Source of the DNA: Paramecium octaurelia
Taxonomy: Eukaryota; Ciliophora; Oligohymenophorea; Peniculida; Parameciidae
Direction: 5' to 3'
DNA: 64,000 nucleotides
Assembly: GCA_905182995.1 (NCBI GenBank)
Contig: CAJJDP010000019.1
Coordinates: 585,600 to 649,599 of the forward strand
The first letter of the stretch is position 1. The number at the start of each line of letters is the position of its first letter. A program made the position numbers and the translations under genes. Under the pieces are notes generated by a model, which made no database searches, was not told where the DNA came from, and saw nothing but the letters and a program-made list of their open reading frames with translations. Below are positions 62,116 to 64,000 of the stretch, in pieces.

Positions 62116-63066
62116 ATGTTTCTATAAAACTTTACCAAAAAAGTGAAATTGGGGGAAGGAACCTATGGAATCGTTACAAGAGCATTTGATAAGAGAAAAG
62201 AACAGTACGTTGCTTTAAAGAAAGTGAAGTTAGATAGTCACCATGATGAAGGCGTTCCAAGTACTACTATCAGAGAAATAGCAATACTATTAAAGTTGAG
62301 ACATCCAAATATTATAAGGTATAATTGAATTGTATTTTAGTTTGTTTGAGGTCAAGTACTTTCTTGAAGAAAAGTAGATATATCTAGTTTTTGATTCAAT
62401 GCAGTGTGATCTAAGAAATTATTTGGATAAAAACAAGGCTTTCACTTTAAATCAGTTAAAACCAATCATTTACTAAATCCTACAAGGCTTATCATATTGT
62501 CACAGTAGGAGAGTTTTACATAGAGACCTCAAACCGCAGAATATTTTAATGGATGAAGCCAAGTAAATTAAATTGGCAGATTTTGGACTCTCCAGAGTAT
62601 TCCCATTTCCTATGCCTAAATTCACAAAGGAAATCGCTACACTTTGGTATCGAGCTCCTGAACTCATGCTTGGAGATGACAATTATGGAACTGCTGTTGA
62701 TATTTGGGCAGTTGGTTGCATTATGGCTGAATGCTTAACTGGTGCTCCACTTTTTCAAGGTGATAGTTAAGTTGATATGTTGTTTAAAATAATGAAGGTA
62801 TTTTTTTATATTGATTCATATCAAAGTTACTTGGAACTCCAACAGATGAGACTTATTTCGGTTTGTCTAGACTTCCAGATTTTACACTCAATTTTCCAAA
62901 ATTTAGAGGTGAATCATTGACTTAAAAAATTCCACAATTAGGATAAAATCACTAAGCCACTATGGTTTTATAATCTATGCTCTAATTTAATCCAAATAAT
63001 CGCCCATAAGCAAAAGAATTATTAATGAATTAATGGTTCGATGATATTAGAAATAATAATTTTTGA
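62116..63066 (+). CDS. Cyclin-dependent kinase with PSTTIRE helix
   Basis: Predicted 299 residues, the standard size of CDKs; introns 62319-62340 (22 nt) and 62798-62826 (29, ending AAG), spliced length exactly 300 codons. Motifs: glycine loop GEGTYGIV with the inhibitory Thr-Tyr pair, catalytic Lys in VALKKV, cyclin-binding helix [14 protein letters not shown] (PSTAIRE with Ala to Thr), [16 protein letters not shown], activation loop [17 protein letters not shown] with the CAK-site Thr, then [13 protein letters not shown] and FPKFRGESL. All catalytic residues are present, so it should be an active kinase dependent on a cyclin. Closest to the CDK1/2/5 group; specific role unknown. Confidence 0.95.
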
Positions 63067-63912
63067 GTTTCTAATAATTAATTTTATCAATTTTTTCTGT
63101 TATAAAATCTATATTAATTTAGCTAATTGAGATTGAATTTTATGAATAATTCTAATAATAAATTGCTTTATTATTTTAAGTATTTTTAATCATGATAAGA
63201 ACTAATTTTGTAATTCAGAAAGTTGATACTGCACAATTAAATGTCTCAGAAATACTATTCTTTTCATAGTTAAATAATTTAAGTACCCGCTTGTTTTAGC
63301 ACTCAATTACTATTATTCTATAATACACTTACATTATCTATAAAATTATTTCTTATATAATCATAGAGAAATAAATTTCTTCATTCTAATATTTTGAAAG
63401 TAATTACTTTAGATATTTCTATTAAAATTCCGAAAGAAATTATTATAAGGAATTACTTAAGTTTTAAGGTACAATTTTACTGGATAAGAGAATTATAAAA
63501 AATTATAAATCATTAAGTAACCCATTAGGATGAGGATTAAATTTGAGTAATCTTACAATTATACGAAACTTATAATATGGAAAATATTGCCAATTAAGAA
63601 TACGCCTTACAAAATGGAATAAGATAAAAAAATTATTAACCCTGAAAGATGAATACATTACACCTATATTCTGAAAAAATATGAATAAATGTGATTCTTA
63701 CTCTAATTTTATAATTCTTTTACTTTTGTGGATAGTTAGAAAAAATGAATACACAAAATTAATATTAACATTAATTTTTAAAAAAAGTGGCTGAGAGTGG
63801 AAATTTGTAGTCTCTAGGTATAATTATCAATTGTTTAAGAGACTTATGAGATATATTATAATTATATTTATAACAAATGAAAAAAAAATATATTTATATA
63901 ATTATAAAAATA
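63067..63912. other. Intergenic region with one inverted repeat
   Basis: 846 AT-rich bases with no convincing gene on either strand. A perfect 7-pair inverted repeat AGTCTCT/AGAGACT (63809-63815 and 63838-63844, 22-base loop) sits ~70 bases before the last gene. Short ATG frames of 20-30 residues look like chance. Confidence 0.45.
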
Positions 63913-64000
63913 ATGGCCTTAATTCATAATCAGAATGATATACAAAACATGTTTAGTAAAGCGGGAAAGATAACTTCAGAGAAATATATAGTTTTCCAAC
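63913..64000 (+). CDS. Start of a gene cut by the window end
   Basis: ATG at 63913 opens a frame (MALIHNQNDIQNMF, then SKAGKITSEKY) that stays open to the last base, 29 codons. Composition is coding-like and an AT-only stretch precedes the ATG. Too short to assign a family; even the start is provisional. Confidence 0.45.
   Translation, partial: MALIHNQNDIQNMFSKAGKITSEKYIVFQ

Noticed and set aside
1..64000. CRISPR arrays, insertion sequences, rRNA, tRNA, telomeric repeats
   Set aside because: No regularly spaced repeats, transposase motifs, rRNA-like conserved blocks, tRNA cloverleaf with a TTCRA arm, or G4T2/G3T3-type telomere repeats were seen on either strand.

Overview
The window looks like macronuclear DNA of a ciliate, most likely Paramecium (close to P. 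tetraurelia). The evidence is internal. Long homologous reading frames run straight through TAA and TAG, which must read as glutamine, and TGA is the only stop. Frames are joined by tiny introns, nearly all 19-32 nt, starting GTA and mostly ending TAG. The DNA is very AT-rich and genes are packed with gaps of tens to a few hundred bases. About 52 introns were placed by hand. In every multi-exon model except the 5'-truncated first gene, the spliced length from ATG to TGA is an exact multiple of three.

Layout. 1-14.4 kb, plus strand: the end of a mitochondrial carrier, a giant USP-type deubiquitinase, a tiny Tim9/10-like chaperone, a DDB1/CPSF160-like protein and a centrin. 14.8-22.8 kb, mostly minus: the CAF-1 large subunit, a PKA-like AGC kinase and an IQ/DUF4378 protein. 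23.2-35.0 kb, plus: a 3043-residue coiled-coil protein and an LCAT-family acyltransferase. 35.4-42.1 kb: a leishmanolysin protease (minus), three short unknown genes (plus), a cold-shock-domain protein (minus) and an ENTH/epsin-like adaptor (plus). 42.1-49.4 kb, minus: a BRWD/PHIP-like WD40-zinc-bromodomain protein, small genes including a DPY-30-like one, and a coiled-coil protein. 49.9-52.3 kb, plus: another coiled-coil gene and a small ORF. 52.3-62.0 kb, minus: a membrane hybrid histidine kinase, a TMEM16/anoctamin-like protein and long-form tRNase Z. 62.1-64 kb, plus: a PSTTIRE-type CDK and the start of one more gene.

There is no operon-like logic; this is a typical mix of housekeeping and cytoskeletal ciliate genes. 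Chromatin functions (CAF-1, BRWD-like, DPY-30-like) and basal-body or cortical candidates (centrin, DUF4378, coiled coils) recur. I saw no transposon, CRISPR array, rRNA, recognisable tRNA or telomere. Several compact hairpins in AT-rich gaps are possible ncRNA or regulatory elements. All functional calls come from motif recognition by eye; no database search was run.
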